From Phaeoceros laevis (Eukaryota; Anthocerotophyta; Anthocerotopsida; Notothyladales), in contig JBNGIQ010009298.1 in NCBI GenBank assembly GCA_049999765.1, forward strand, positions 195,921 through 245,936: a stretch of DNA of 50,016 bases, in the 5' to 3' direction. A model generated the notes under the pieces. That model was not told where the DNA came from, did not search any database, and saw only the letters and a program-made list of their open reading frames with translations. The position numbers and the translations under genes were made by a program. Below are positions 21,643 to 31,500 of the stretch, piece after piece (the first letter of the stretch is position 1; each line of letters starts with the position of its first letter).

Positions 21643-22981
21643 TTTTTAATGGTCGGCGTGGCTGCCAAGTGTGATAGTTGTGCTCGGCTCTGGCAAGGAC
21701 TGCAGACATAAATAAAAGGGTGCAGGTGTGATGCACGCGGGTGGAGGAAGATCTTTGACAATCTTGGCGGCGGTGATGGCAGCTCGAAGGGCGGATGCAA
21801 CACCAAATATAACGAATCCTTCTGAAACTTGAAAATTTTCTCCTTTTCTAGGTTCTCCCTCCATTAGACAAATTAGTTTCATAAATTCACAATGGATGAG
21901 CATTGTTGATAATGTATGTCAAATGATGATTCTCGTATGTTGGGCACAATGATCGTCACACTATTGATGACGGGCACGATGAATCCCCTGCCGTGGTGAA
22001 TCATCTTACTCTAATTACGATTCACAGATCCATGTCCATCATTGGGCTCTATTCCCGGGAAATATGTTTAAGCAGCTGGTTTGGTAGGAGGAGTTTGGTA
22101 GGAGGGAAAGAGAGAGAGAGATATGATTGGTTTGGAGAAGAAGGACTCGGATAAGTTTGGTAAGAGGAGTTAATGAGTGACTCACTTGTAGAGTACACAC
22201 ACCCCAATTTCTTCCGATAACAAGTGCAATTTTGCAATTCTTTCATGAGCACGCGCGAGGCATAGAGATATATGGTTCCGGGCAGTTAGTGCAGTCCGTT
22301 TCCCAAAGCGTACGGCCCACCTCCCAACTATGCGCGGACCATCCATGTGCCGGTACGCCAGCCCATGGCGCCAGCCCCCATCATGCAGCCATCACCATCG
22401 CGGCTGCGCCATAGAACATCCCATGAGCTCACGACATACTGTACCGGAGCCTTCACGCGTATAGGCATTTTCGGATGATCATACGCGTATACAATTTCAA
22501 ATCATTGAGGCGCCGGCTAAACGTGTTGCGGCGAAAGGGAGAGCGAGTTTGCATACTCGCTCTTCGTGCAAGCTTCGTCTTTTCGTCTCTCGCCGGAAGT
22601 CCGGTTCGTCTTACCGCCTCCGGCCGGAAGAGGCTTGTCGGCCTGGCCATGCCGGCCAGGTGTGCAGGCTAGAGCGGCGCCCCCCTCCCAGCAAGACGGC
22701 GGCCTAGTGGCGGGCTGGACGGCCATGGCTGGCTGAGCAGGTCGGCGCTCGCAGGGCAAGGGCGGCGGCCTGGAGGCAGCCCGTGCCCACACCTGGAGGC
22801 AGGCCGCGCTGGGCAGAGAGGCAGGGCGCGCTGGGCTTGGAGGCAGCCCGTGCCCACACCTGGTCGGGATGGCGGGAGGGCTGGAGGGCTGTGTCTGGCG
22901 AGCGGAAGCAGGTAGGTTGGGCAGAGAGTGGCATCAATGGTGGCTCGCCTGGTCGGGATGGCGGGCTGTCTGCAAGGCTGT
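21643..22981. other. gene-free stretch, becoming very GC-rich
   Basis: No convincing gene. Long overlapping ORFs from 22.5 kb onward on both strands are a GC-rich artefact made of short repeats. GGAGGCAGCCCGTGCCCACA occurs twice near 22775 and 22837. A purine run with a (GA)n tract lies at 22085-22125. Confidence 0.5.
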
Positions 22982-23080
22982 GGCCTGGTCGGGATGGAGG
23001 CCTGACTGTGGGAAAGCGGCCTGGTCGGGATGGAGGCCTGACTGTAGGAAAGCGGCCTGGTCGGGATGGCGGCCTGTCGA
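22982..23080. repeat. 36-bp GC-rich tandem repeat
   Basis: Units begin GGCCTGGTCGGGATGG at 22982, 23018 and 23054 (period 36). Looser relatives of GCCTGGTCGGGATGGCGG occur just upstream. The ORF passing through encodes Trp-rich repeats but is not considered a gene. The array abuts a PPR fragment, which it may have disrupted. Confidence 0.85.
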
Positions 23081-23088
23081 ACCACGGA

Positions 23089-23430
23089 GTCATCCGGAGA
23101 TGTGGGGCAGAAAAGAATCTGCTGTTGGGGCGTCGACTTCATGATCTAACTGTCAAACTTGGGTATGAATCGTACGCATTTTTGGGCAATCATCTGTTGC
23201 GCATGTATGCATTTCAAGGCCGGTTACAGGAAGCGATGCAGGTGTTCAGAAGGGCGGCCACACCATCAGTGGACATGTGGTTTTCCAGCCTGTTCTTCAC
23301 CCAACAAATTCGGGCACCGATCTTGTGCAAGTTAGAGGTTGGGCAACCTCTACTCAACTGCAGGCAACGGCTGCAGGATGCCTGGATGGGGCCAAGGTGC
23401 TCTTGTAATTTTTTGTTCCAAAACAGCTGA
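23089..23430 (+). pseudogene. PPR protein fragment (+)
   Basis: The translation contains pieces of two PLS-type pentatricopeptide repeats: CGAEKNLLLGRRLHDLTVKL and GNHLLRMYAFQGRLQEAMQVF, then PSVDMW. PPR proteins bind organellar RNA and normally have many 35-residue repeats. Here the similarity starts abruptly at the tandem repeat and ends by about 23290. The remaining frame to the stop codon at 23430 is unrelated. Confidence 0.75.
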
Positions 23431-23547
23431 TGAATGCTTATGAACAGTCCTACAGTATACGTGCAGATGTGCAGAAAGTGCTGCAGGTGTACCGTAGATC
23501 ATGGAACCTTCCCTTTGAGGCAGAATTTTAAGCTCTTGTAATATCTC

Positions 23548-23922
23548 CTAGATATGGTAAGAGACAAGATCTACAACTCTGTTTCTCAGCATGTACTTGG
23601 GAGGCCTCTCTGGTTGGCCCTTGATTCTTTTTCTTTCTCGGCACATGTGAAGGAGGCTGATTCTAGGAACTTGGCTGTGCCATTCATGACTAGCATGTTT
23701 GTTCTGCAATGCTAGCAGTTTGGTCCCTTTTCCTGATGTACGCTTGTCTGCTGAGTGTCTAGGCAAATCTCCCTCCTTGATATATCTTGGGTGCAATGCT
23801 TCTTCTCGAAAGCTTTGCATTGAAGAACTGCTAGCGTCTGAGCTGTAATCGGCTTTGGAAGCTGTTGATCCAGCAAACGGGGCTGTGTCTTCTTCTGATG
23901 ATGTGATGAAGAGGCTCGGCAT
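23548..23922 (-). CDS. Possible small protein or exon, unrecognised
   Basis: A 124-codon ATG-initiated frame is Ser-rich in its amino half and basic in its carboxy half, with RYIKEGDLPRHSADKRTSGK and LLHMCRERKRIKGQPERPP. Composition is protein-like, but there is no known domain and no splice partner was found. It sits between PPR fragments and may be part of the same decayed locus or a terminal exon. Confidence 0.25.
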   Translation of the reverse strand: MPSLFITSSEEDTAPFAGSTASKADYSSDASSSSMQSFREEALHPRYIKEGDLPRHSADKRTSGKGTKLLALQNKHASHEWHSQVPRISLLHMCRERKRIKGQPERPPKYMLRNRVVDLVSYHI

Positions 23923-23942
23923 CTTCTATGAATGACAACAAA

Positions 23943-24100
23943 TCACACAAACCATATGGACAGACTGTCAAACACTTGGCGTGCATCTTCCAACTGACCA
24001 CATACTGCATACATATACACGAGGCAAGTGCCCAGTACTACGTCACCTTCAAGCAACCCTCTTTTTACAATCCCTAAATGCAGCTGCCTGCCCTGTTGTG
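23943..24100 (-). pseudogene. PPR protein fragment (-)
   Basis: The minus strand encodes GRQLHLGIVKRGLLEGDVVL and GTCLVYMYAVCGQLEDARQV then FDSL, one clear PLS-type PPR repeat with flanks. The frame stops at 23943 after unrelated residues. Orientation is opposite to the PPR fragments on either side. Confidence 0.8.
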
Positions 24101-24156
24101 AGAGCACCAGCACTTTGCACAAACTTTGACGAGGCAAACATGAAGTAACACGGTCT

Positions 24157-24264
24157 GTGAAATTCAGGCCGACTTTGGAGCCCAATGGTTACATTTTTGT
24201 CGCTGCCCTGCAAGCTTGTGCAAGTGCAAAAGATGTGGAATCTGGCAAGCAGTTGCACAAAGAC
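24157..24264 (+). pseudogene. PPR protein fragment (+)
   Basis: Positions 24169-24261 encode LEPNGYIFVAALQACASAKD then VESGKQLHK, the start of a PPR repeat that would normally precede the segment found on the minus strand at 23943-24100. The two halves are head to head, which indicates an inversion breakpoint near 24.1 kb. Confidence 0.8.
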
Positions 24265-24384
24265 AACCCAGAGTCACAGCACTTCAAAAACCAGTCCAGC
24301 AGTCCAAATCCAAGTCATTTGCCACATAACTGCATAGACCCCGGGTGCAGACCGCTTCCTGGAACATGCAAAAAGTCTTACTAA

Positions 24385-25249
24385 CCGGGCTTGTGACATC
24401 GCACAAGGAGGTGCTCTCTGTTACGATAGACAATGCATACTAAATAATTACCTTCCTGTCAACAGACCTCGTCACACGCTCTCTTACAGAATGGCAACCA
24501 TTCTACAACCCATTTCCTGTAGGCCGGTGTTTGTGTTCAGGGAGGAGTTGGAACTGCCTGTACCAAAATTCCTACTTACCACACAGCACGCGTGCACAGG
24601 CTACATGCATCAACCGACAAATTTGGAGTGTCCTACAGTGATTGGTACCTGTCTACCACGTTGTGTCGTAGCTTGCATCAGGACCGGTACACAAGAATTG
24701 GCTCCTCACGAAGATCCGCCATATCGCGTGATGACATTGCGCGCCGGAAAATGGGTCTCCGGTAGCTTTGGTTCGCCGGTGTCTTTGCCAAGCCTGATTT
24801 GGCTTCAAACCTAAAAGACCTAAAGCGCGTTCATGGTACTTTGAAAGTGGTTTCGCCTTACTAAGTTTTGCCAGCGTAGCGCGCCAAACACCGTAGACGG
24901 AAAGCTATGTGTGGACGTATGCGCGACATATAGTACACAAAATAAATACGTTATGATATGATATGACGAGGCTCCGCATGGCATGCGCAGCCGGGATCAT
25001 CGATGGGGGCGGGGCCATGGGTTCGCATGCCGGCTCATGGATGCGCTTTGCATGACCTGGCATGGTTGGGAGATGGGCCGTACGCTTTGGGAAGCGGGCT
25101 GCACTAACTGCCCGGAACCATATATCTATACGCATGAGCGAGACAAATCCGTCTTGCGACACTTCACTCTCCGTGGCGGCGGTGCGAGGCAATTATAGAA
25201 GCAGCCTGGATGTCTTTTGCCTCCAAGCTCGCGCCCCAAAAAAGCGCTC
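24385..25249. other. gene-free stretch
   Basis: No gene recognised. It contains GCCGG-rich motifs around 24740-24780 and 24860-24890 with weak inverse counterparts near 25935-25985. The inverted-repeat cluster described next may therefore begin earlier. Confidence 0.4.
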
Positions 25250-25915
25250 CGTCGGTCTCCGCAGAGCCTAAGCGACACCAGGTTTTTACACCCCGTTGCT
25301 CGCGGCCGTGCCTCGGGGGCTGTGCCCGGGTACGGCAGTGCCTGCCCGGGCCTGCCCCCTCTCTCTCTTTGCGCCCTCATGCCCATGGCCGGTGCCGCGA
25401 GCCATGGGCATGCAATAGAACTATGAAGAGCCACAGAAATCGACATTGTCTCGTCGGCAGGGTTGGCTGCCTACACATTATGTGCGAGATAAGAACTTCG
25501 AAATTAAGTGTCCCGGGTCTGGATCTGCTCTCGGGTGGGGGACTTTTTTGTTTCCACCTCCTACGGTATCCTTTTGGTTTTCCTAAGGGTCGCGGCGCTT
25601 GCTGGTGGCGCATGCCAGCGCCTCCGCCTCACCCCGCATGGAGGTGCATGAAACCCCAAAGGGCGCAAGGGCGGCCTTTAGGTAGGCGCATGGGGGTGGG
25701 GCATGGAGGCGCATGGGGGTGAGGCATGGAGGCGCATGGGCATGGGGTATGGGGGCGCATGTGGGCCTATGTGGGTGCAAGCCCAGGCAGAGAGAGAGGG
25801 GGCAGGCCCGGGCAGGCAGTGCCGTACCCGGGCACAGCCCCCGAAGCACGGCCACGAGCAACGGGGGTGTAAAAACCTGGTGTCGCTTAAGCGCTGCGGT
25901 CGGTCTCAGGGCTCG
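25250..25915. repeat. Inverted repeat IR-A (arms about 130 bp)
   Basis: The left arm (about 25250-25385) contains AAGCGACACCAGGTTTTTAC, GCTGTGCCCGGGTACGGCA and GCCCGGGCCTGCCCCCTCTC. The right arm (about 25780-25915) carries their near-perfect reverse complement, for example GTAAAAACCTGGTGTCGCTT and GAGAGGGGGCAGGCCCGGGC. The spacer of about 395 bp holds a G-rich 23-bp tandem repeat. No ORF of interest is inside. If transcribed it would fold into a long hairpin. Confidence 0.88.
25684..25760. repeat. 23-bp G-rich tandem repeat inside IR-A
   Basis: About three units of AGGCGCATGGGGGTGGGGCA then TGG (with GTGAGG and GCATGG variants) occur, followed by a partial unit. G runs of 3-5 make quadruplex formation conceivable. 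Confidence 0.75.
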
Positions 25916-26881
25916 GAATACTGTTTTACGTGTACCGGCGAAAAGCTGGCATTTCGTGAATTTGACCGGCGCAAAGCTGGCAAAAAAATCTCGACAAATA
26001 AGTTGGCTGGTGTTTCCTAGTACTGACCGGCGGACCAAGTAATCATTACAAACCGGGGATATATCATGTGACATGCAGCATGATGCTCCACACCACATGC
26101 ACATGCCATAACCCTCGTGCGCTTGCCTCGTCTAATAAGGCGCTTCCGCCTATGGCCTTGCTTGCTCATGCATGGCGTAAGCACACATGGAGTCGGCTTT
26201 CGTACATGGGAATGTTGGGATAGATTCTCTACCGTGGTACTATGCATTGTAGTCGACGGCATGTTAATAACATTATTGGACCCTTACGGATCGGCCCGAT
26301 GAGCTGGCACAGCTTTGGTGCAGCTTTCGATGAAAGTCGAGCTTAGGTGGCTCCGACCTAGCGCCTACGTGGCAAGGGCAAAAGCTTTGTTTTACGAATC
26401 CAGTTTTGGACCAAATGTGGTGCATGCACATTTCGTCCAAATCTTACTGCACCCTGCTTTCCGCGGGCGGTCGCTTTAATGGAAGTTATTTTCGGTCAGC
26501 TGTCTGTCCAAATGGTGCGGAATACTTTTTGTCCCATTGGCATTTCAGGGACACCTGGGATAGGATGGTCGACCGCCTGTCCCTTTTGGAAAAAAGTTTC
26601 GGAAAAAACCGTTGGAGTGCCAACTGTCCCATCCAGGAAGTGATGCATGACCATGGGACAAACAGAACACCATCACTAGCCAACCCGTGGACAACCAGCT
26701 GCGCCACTGGGTTGGAATGCCACGCAATGCGCTAACGTTGTACCGCTGAGTAGGATCATAGGATGTAGTCATGGCGAATGTTCGTGGCAAAGATTGGGGT
26801 TGCATCTTGACGCGATGACATGCAAGAGGAACTCCGATACCAACCTGGAAGAAATGCAAGAGCAATTCCGATACCAACCTA

Positions 26882-26965
26882 GTGTTAGCTCCGGCCCACC
26901 GGGTGCTAGCTCTGGCCCTCATGGTGCTAGCTCCACCCATCATGGTGGTAGTTCCGGCCCTCCTG
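26882..26965. repeat. 21-bp tandem repeat (4 copies)
   Basis: Four 21-bp units resembling GTGCTAGCTCCGGCCCTCAT followed by G occupy 26882-26965. They are preceded (about 26819-26881) by two copies of a 33-34 bp unit containing CCGATACCAACCT. Both sit inside the IR-B element. Confidence 0.85.
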
Positions 26966-27152
26966 CATGACGATGGTTTTATTTGTGTAATGCGCGTGGC
27001 GCCATCTGGCTTTAGTGACTAGACGGGCGTTTGGCGGAATGTGGACGTGGTGCCGAATCCTTATAGTGGCGACCATTTCTCCCATCCAACTGAAACATGG
27101 GACAAACGGTATGCAGGCTTTCTTCTGTAACCAAATGTCGCATACCCATATC

Positions 27153-27396
27153 CTTAAAGGAAACCGGCTTGTTATAAAGCCCGCGCTCGCCCCGGGATTA
27201 TGAGCGTAATCCCGCTCCTTTATGAAGATTAGCACCGGGTAGCACATTACTACCAACGCCGGGTAGCACATTATGACCTCTTGTCTTGTTAAGAGAGCTT
27301 TGGCTTGGATTCATGTAAATAAGTCTGCAAGTCGCGCGATTACGCTCATAATCCCGGGGCTCGCGCGGGCTTTATAACTCGCCGATTCCCTTTAAG
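27153..27396. repeat. Inverted repeat IR-C (62-bp arms) nested in IR-B
   Basis: The left arm (27153-27214) includes GTTATAAAGCCCGCGC and CCCGGGATTATGAGCGTAAT (27191-27210). The right arm (27335-27396) is its reverse complement with few mismatches (ATTACGCTCATAATCCCGGG at 27339-27358). The 120-bp loop contains a direct repeat of GCCGGGTAGCACATTA. Confidence 0.9.
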
Positions 27397-27767
27397 TATG
27401 TTAAAGGAAGGCGGTCGCACCGGGTAGCATTACCCGTGCTAATGCCATAACCCAGTGCTCCCGGCTTCCTTTAACATACTCAAAAAGGGTAAGGCGGTCG
27501 ACCATCCTATCCCGGGCGTCCCTGACAAAGCTCCGATTGTTCAAAAAAAAGGATGGGACAAAAATTATTCCGCACTGCGGCGCCAATGGGTTTAGCAACG
27601 AAATCTGGGTGAACTCTGTTGGCCCCAGATTTGAAGTTGACATGGCACATGCTTTCGTGCCAAATCTGAACGGGACATATGCTTTCGTGCGAAATCGAAA
27701 TTTTTATTTTGAAGTCTAGCTTTCAACGAAATTGGAGCTTTGGCCTATCCGTAAGGGTCCAATAATG

Positions 27768-28432
27768 CAAACGGACAATTACTGGCAATTTGGCAAACCC
27801 TTACATGGACCGGTTTTAAGCCGTTTTCCCAGCCTGGTTTTTGCCACAACCGGCGGAAAGGGTCAGGGTACCGGCGCACTTCACACTGCTTGCCGGGATT
27901 CCCCGGGCCCTGGTCGGACGGTCGGACTCCGAGCGTGCAAACTGTCAACCGTTGATGACTGCCTTACGATCTGTAGCGAGTGGGATTCCCTGTAACCGCT
28001 TTCACGTCCCACCACAGGGACCTACAGTGATGTGTCAGCATGCGTTAGTCGTAAAGGGTTGTAGTCATACGGTCTCATACCGCATGTTGTGCATGCACGG
28101 TTGCGCAGGTTGCGCTTTGAGGGTAAGGTGATGGCTAACAAGTGGCAGCCAGCTGGCACAGCCGCCGCAAGGGCTTCACTGCCCTAACTGCAGTTGTCGT
28201 CACGCCCCTGAATGTGCTGCATAAAAGGGAAAGATTTCCTTACGCCTCCGTGCTTAATAAAGTTCGCTCCTTCCTTTCTCCGGACCTTCTCTGCCATTCT
28301 AGGGTAGCGGAACCGGAGGGTGCGGGCCGGCGAAACAGCAATCGCCGGCTTCGCCACCCTGATTGAAGTGCTTCAGTGACCGCTTCTTTCGCGTACGCGC
28401 TTCCTTCTTCTCGCACCCTCCTCGGTTGCTCG
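27768..28432. other. AGO upstream region
   Basis: No gene recognised in this stretch. An ORF on the minus strand through 28.2-29.1 kb is a GC-rich shadow of the AGO amino terminus. It presumably holds the AGO promoter. Confidence 0.5.
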
Positions 28433-28439
28433 TATAAAT
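28433..28439 (+). promoter_or_regulatory. Candidate TATA box of the AGO gene
   Basis: TATAAAT in the context GCTCGTATAAATTGG lies 158 bp upstream of the chosen AGO start codon. This would give a 5' UTR of about 125 nt, rich in CTT and CTC. Confidence 0.5.
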
Positions 28440-28596
28440 TGGAGCCGCTTGGCAGAGGAGCTTTGCCCTTCTTCTTGGTCTTGCCGTCTCTCACCTCGCC
28501 TCGCCGCGCTACGCCCTGTTTTCTCTTTGCTGCGCTGCGCACTGTGTCTTGTTGCTGCACTTGGCTGCGCCCTGTTCTATCTTTGGAGCAAGGAGG

Positions 28597-31500
28597 ATGC
28601 CGAGGAAGAAGAGCAAGGCCGCAGCGGGGACCGAGGAGAAGCAGGCAGGCGGAGATGGACGGGGGCAATCCGCTGGACAAGGGAGAGGTGGAGGCGCTGC
28701 AGGGCCTGCTGGTACGGGAGGCATGCCGGCCATGCCTGTTGCGAGAGGAGGTGGCGGGAGGGGCATTTTTGCCGAAGAAGGTCAGCCTGGCGGCGGAAGA
28801 GGGCGGGCGTACGCGCCTGTTGGTGCGCCTATGCTTGCTCATGGAGGTGCTGCTGATCCGGGATTTGTGCCCGGGCCTGAGAGTTTTCCTGGCCCTCCCC
28901 AGGCCGCTGGTGGGAGAGGCGCCCCTGCTGCTGCTCCTCCGGGGAGGGGGCGTTACATGCCGGTTGTAGGAGAATTTCCTCCTCCAGCACAAGCTGCAGC
29001 AGCACCGGGCGGAGGTGCGGCTCGTGGAATTGGCGTCCCTGCGGCTCCTCCGGTGGCTGCTCCCACGCCGGTCCGCGCAACGCCTGTGGAGGTGCTCGCT
29101 GAAGAGGTTGCAAAATTGCAGGTGCAACCTGCGGCGCCCGCGTCCTCAAAGGCTGTGAGGTTTCCGGATCGGCCTTCTCTTGGAACTTTGGGGTCAAAGT
29201 TCCCTCTGAAGGTGAACCATTTCCAAATGCAGGTGGCCAGCAAGGACACGAACCTCTACCGTGTGGAGATCACCCCGACGGTTCTGTCCCGTGGATTGAA
29301 CCGGGCAGTGATCAGGGAGCTCGTTGAGCAGTTTGCGCAGGACTTGGGGAACAGGCTGCCTGTGTTTGATGGCCGCAACAGCCTTTACGTAGCGGGACTT
29401 CTTCCATTTGAGCACAAGGATTTCCGACTGGTGTTGCCCGATGAGCGGCCAGCTTCAGGTAAGCAACCGGCACGGGAGAGGATTTTCAAGGTCTCAATCA
29501 AGCATGCGGCGAAGGTGGATCTGGATCATCTGATGCAGTTTATGAAGCAGAGGCAAGCGGACTTGCCGCAAGAGACTTTGCAGGCTCTGGACATCGTTTT
29601 GCGGGAGATGCCGAGCAGGCACTACACCCCCATTGGCCGCTCCTTCTATTCGCCGGACCTTGGCCAGAAGAGGCTGGGGGAGGGATTGGTTGGATGGCGG
29701 GGCTTCTACCAGAGTGTGCGCCCCACGCAGATGGGGCTCTCTCTCAATGTCAACATCTCTGCTACTGCGGTTTTGGAGCCTATAGACGTTCTAGATTTTG
29801 TTCGGGAGCATCTCACTGCCCGAAGAATGGGGAATTTTGCCAGGGGCTTCAGCCCGGAGCAGAGGAGGGAGGTTCTCAAGGCCTTGAGGGGAGTCAAGGT
29901 GGAGGTCACGCACCGTGGGGACCAGCGGCGGAAGTACCGTGTGAGCAAGTTGACTGACCTACCCACTCGGGATCTCAACTTCAGTCTTTCAGATGGTACG
30001 CAGACAAATGTGCAGGCTTACTTCCGGAAGACCTACAACTACAACATTCAGCATGTTGAGCTTCCTTGCCTGAACGTTGGTAGCACTCCGCAGAAGCCGA
30101 GCTACCTTCCCATGGAGGTCTGCAGGATCCTCCCTGGTCAGAGGTATCCTGCCAGGCAACTGGTTGACCAAACCAGGACGAGTCTTTTGGGGATGACGTC
30201 TCAGCGCCCCGCTGACAGGGAGAACGAGATTTTGCGCGTTGTGCAGCGGAATAGGTATGGGGAGGACGCGTATGTTAAGGAGTTCGGAATAAAGATAGCA
30301 GAGAAGTTCACCTCCGTGACGGCAAGGCTGCTGGATCCTCCTTCTCTGATGTACAAGGCTCCCAAGGGCGAGGGCATTGCGCCAATGCAGGTTTCCAGGG
30401 GTGCATGGAATATGTTCTCCAAGAGATTTGTGACCGGAGGCAGTGTGAAGTCTTGGGCCTGTGTCAGTTTCAACTCCAGGCTAGCTCCTGCGGCAGCGGA
30501 GAGGTTCTGCCAGGCCCTTGCTCAGAAGTGCAGCAGCCTGGGAATGGCGTTCAATCCTCAGCCTGTGCTGGGCATCCAGAACCTTAATACAGAGCCTGGT
30601 GATCTCAAAAACTTCTTGGCGCGGTGCCCTGGTGGCGCGCAAGGATTAGGTCTGCTGATAGCCATTTTTCCAGATTTCAAGACCGACTGGTATGGTGAGC
30701 TGAAGCGGATCTGTGAAACTGAGGTGGGAGTCATCTCGCAGGTTTGCTGGTCGAAACATGTCCAAAGATGTGACGATCAGTACCTCGCAAATGTTGCTTT
30801 GAAGATCAATGTCAAGGCTGGAGGAAGAAACACGGTGCTGAAGGAGGCAATGCAGCGTACTTTGCCGACTTTGGGGAAGACTACAACCATCATATTTGGT
30901 GCTGATGTCACCCATCCCAGTCCAGGGGAAGATGAGGTACCTTCCATCGCTGCCGTTGTCGCCTCTCAGGATTGGCCGGAAGTGACAACCTATGCCGGCC
31001 AGGTGAGCGCTCAGGCTGGCCGGGTGGAAATCATTGTCAACCTTCAAGACATGGTCAAGAACCTTCTGAGGTCTTTCTACGAACGAACGCGCCAGAAACC
31101 GGAGCGGCTCTTGTTCTACAGGGATGGAGTGAGCGAAGGACAATTCAATGAGGTCTTGGGGAGCGAGCTCACATCCATCCAGAAGGCATGCCAGTCGATT
31201 GAGGCACAGTACAAGCCTCTTATCACCTTTGTTGTAGTGCAGAAGCGGCACCACACGCGCTTCTTTCCGGCTGATCAAAAGTTCGGAGACAGGAATGGCA
31301 ATGTTCTGGCGGGGACAGTCGTCGACACCCAGATTTGCCATCCGCGCGAGTTTGATTTTTACCTGTGCAGCCATGCAGGCCTCCTGGGCACCAGCAGACC
31401 AGCGCACTACCATGTGCTTTGGGACGACAATAAGTTCACAGCTGACTCCCTGCAGACTCTGACTAACAGTCTGTGTTCGACCTATCAGAGATGCACCAGG

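Larger units (their letters stand above)
26271..27767. mobile_element. Putative non-autonomous long-TIR element (IR-B, 1.5 kb)
   Basis: The ends are inverted copies. CATTATTGGACCCTTACGGA starts at 26271 and its reverse complement ends at 27767. Complementarity continues in blocks, including GGATAGGATGGTCGACCGCC (26559-26578 against 27493-27512) and the flanking GTGCGGAATA...TTTTTGTCCCAT segments. The imperfect arms therefore reach about 300 nt inward. No transposase-like frame is present. Because TATTGG/CCAATA borders the ends, a TA target duplication is possible but cannot be separated from the terminal repeat. Nested repeats lie inside. Assignment to a superfamily is not possible. Confidence 0.6.

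Noticed and set aside
22517-23142. Overlapping ORFs on both strands in the GC-rich repeat region
   Set aside because: They translate repeated units (for example WSGWRP or RPGRFPTVRPPS) and lack any domain. They are a consequence of tandem repeats with few stop codons.
28240-29249. Long minus-strand ORFs opposite the AGO amino terminus
   Set aside because: They are rich in Arg, Pro and Ser because they are the reverse frame of GC-rich Gly/Arg/Ala codons. There is no motif, and the plus strand is clearly coding.
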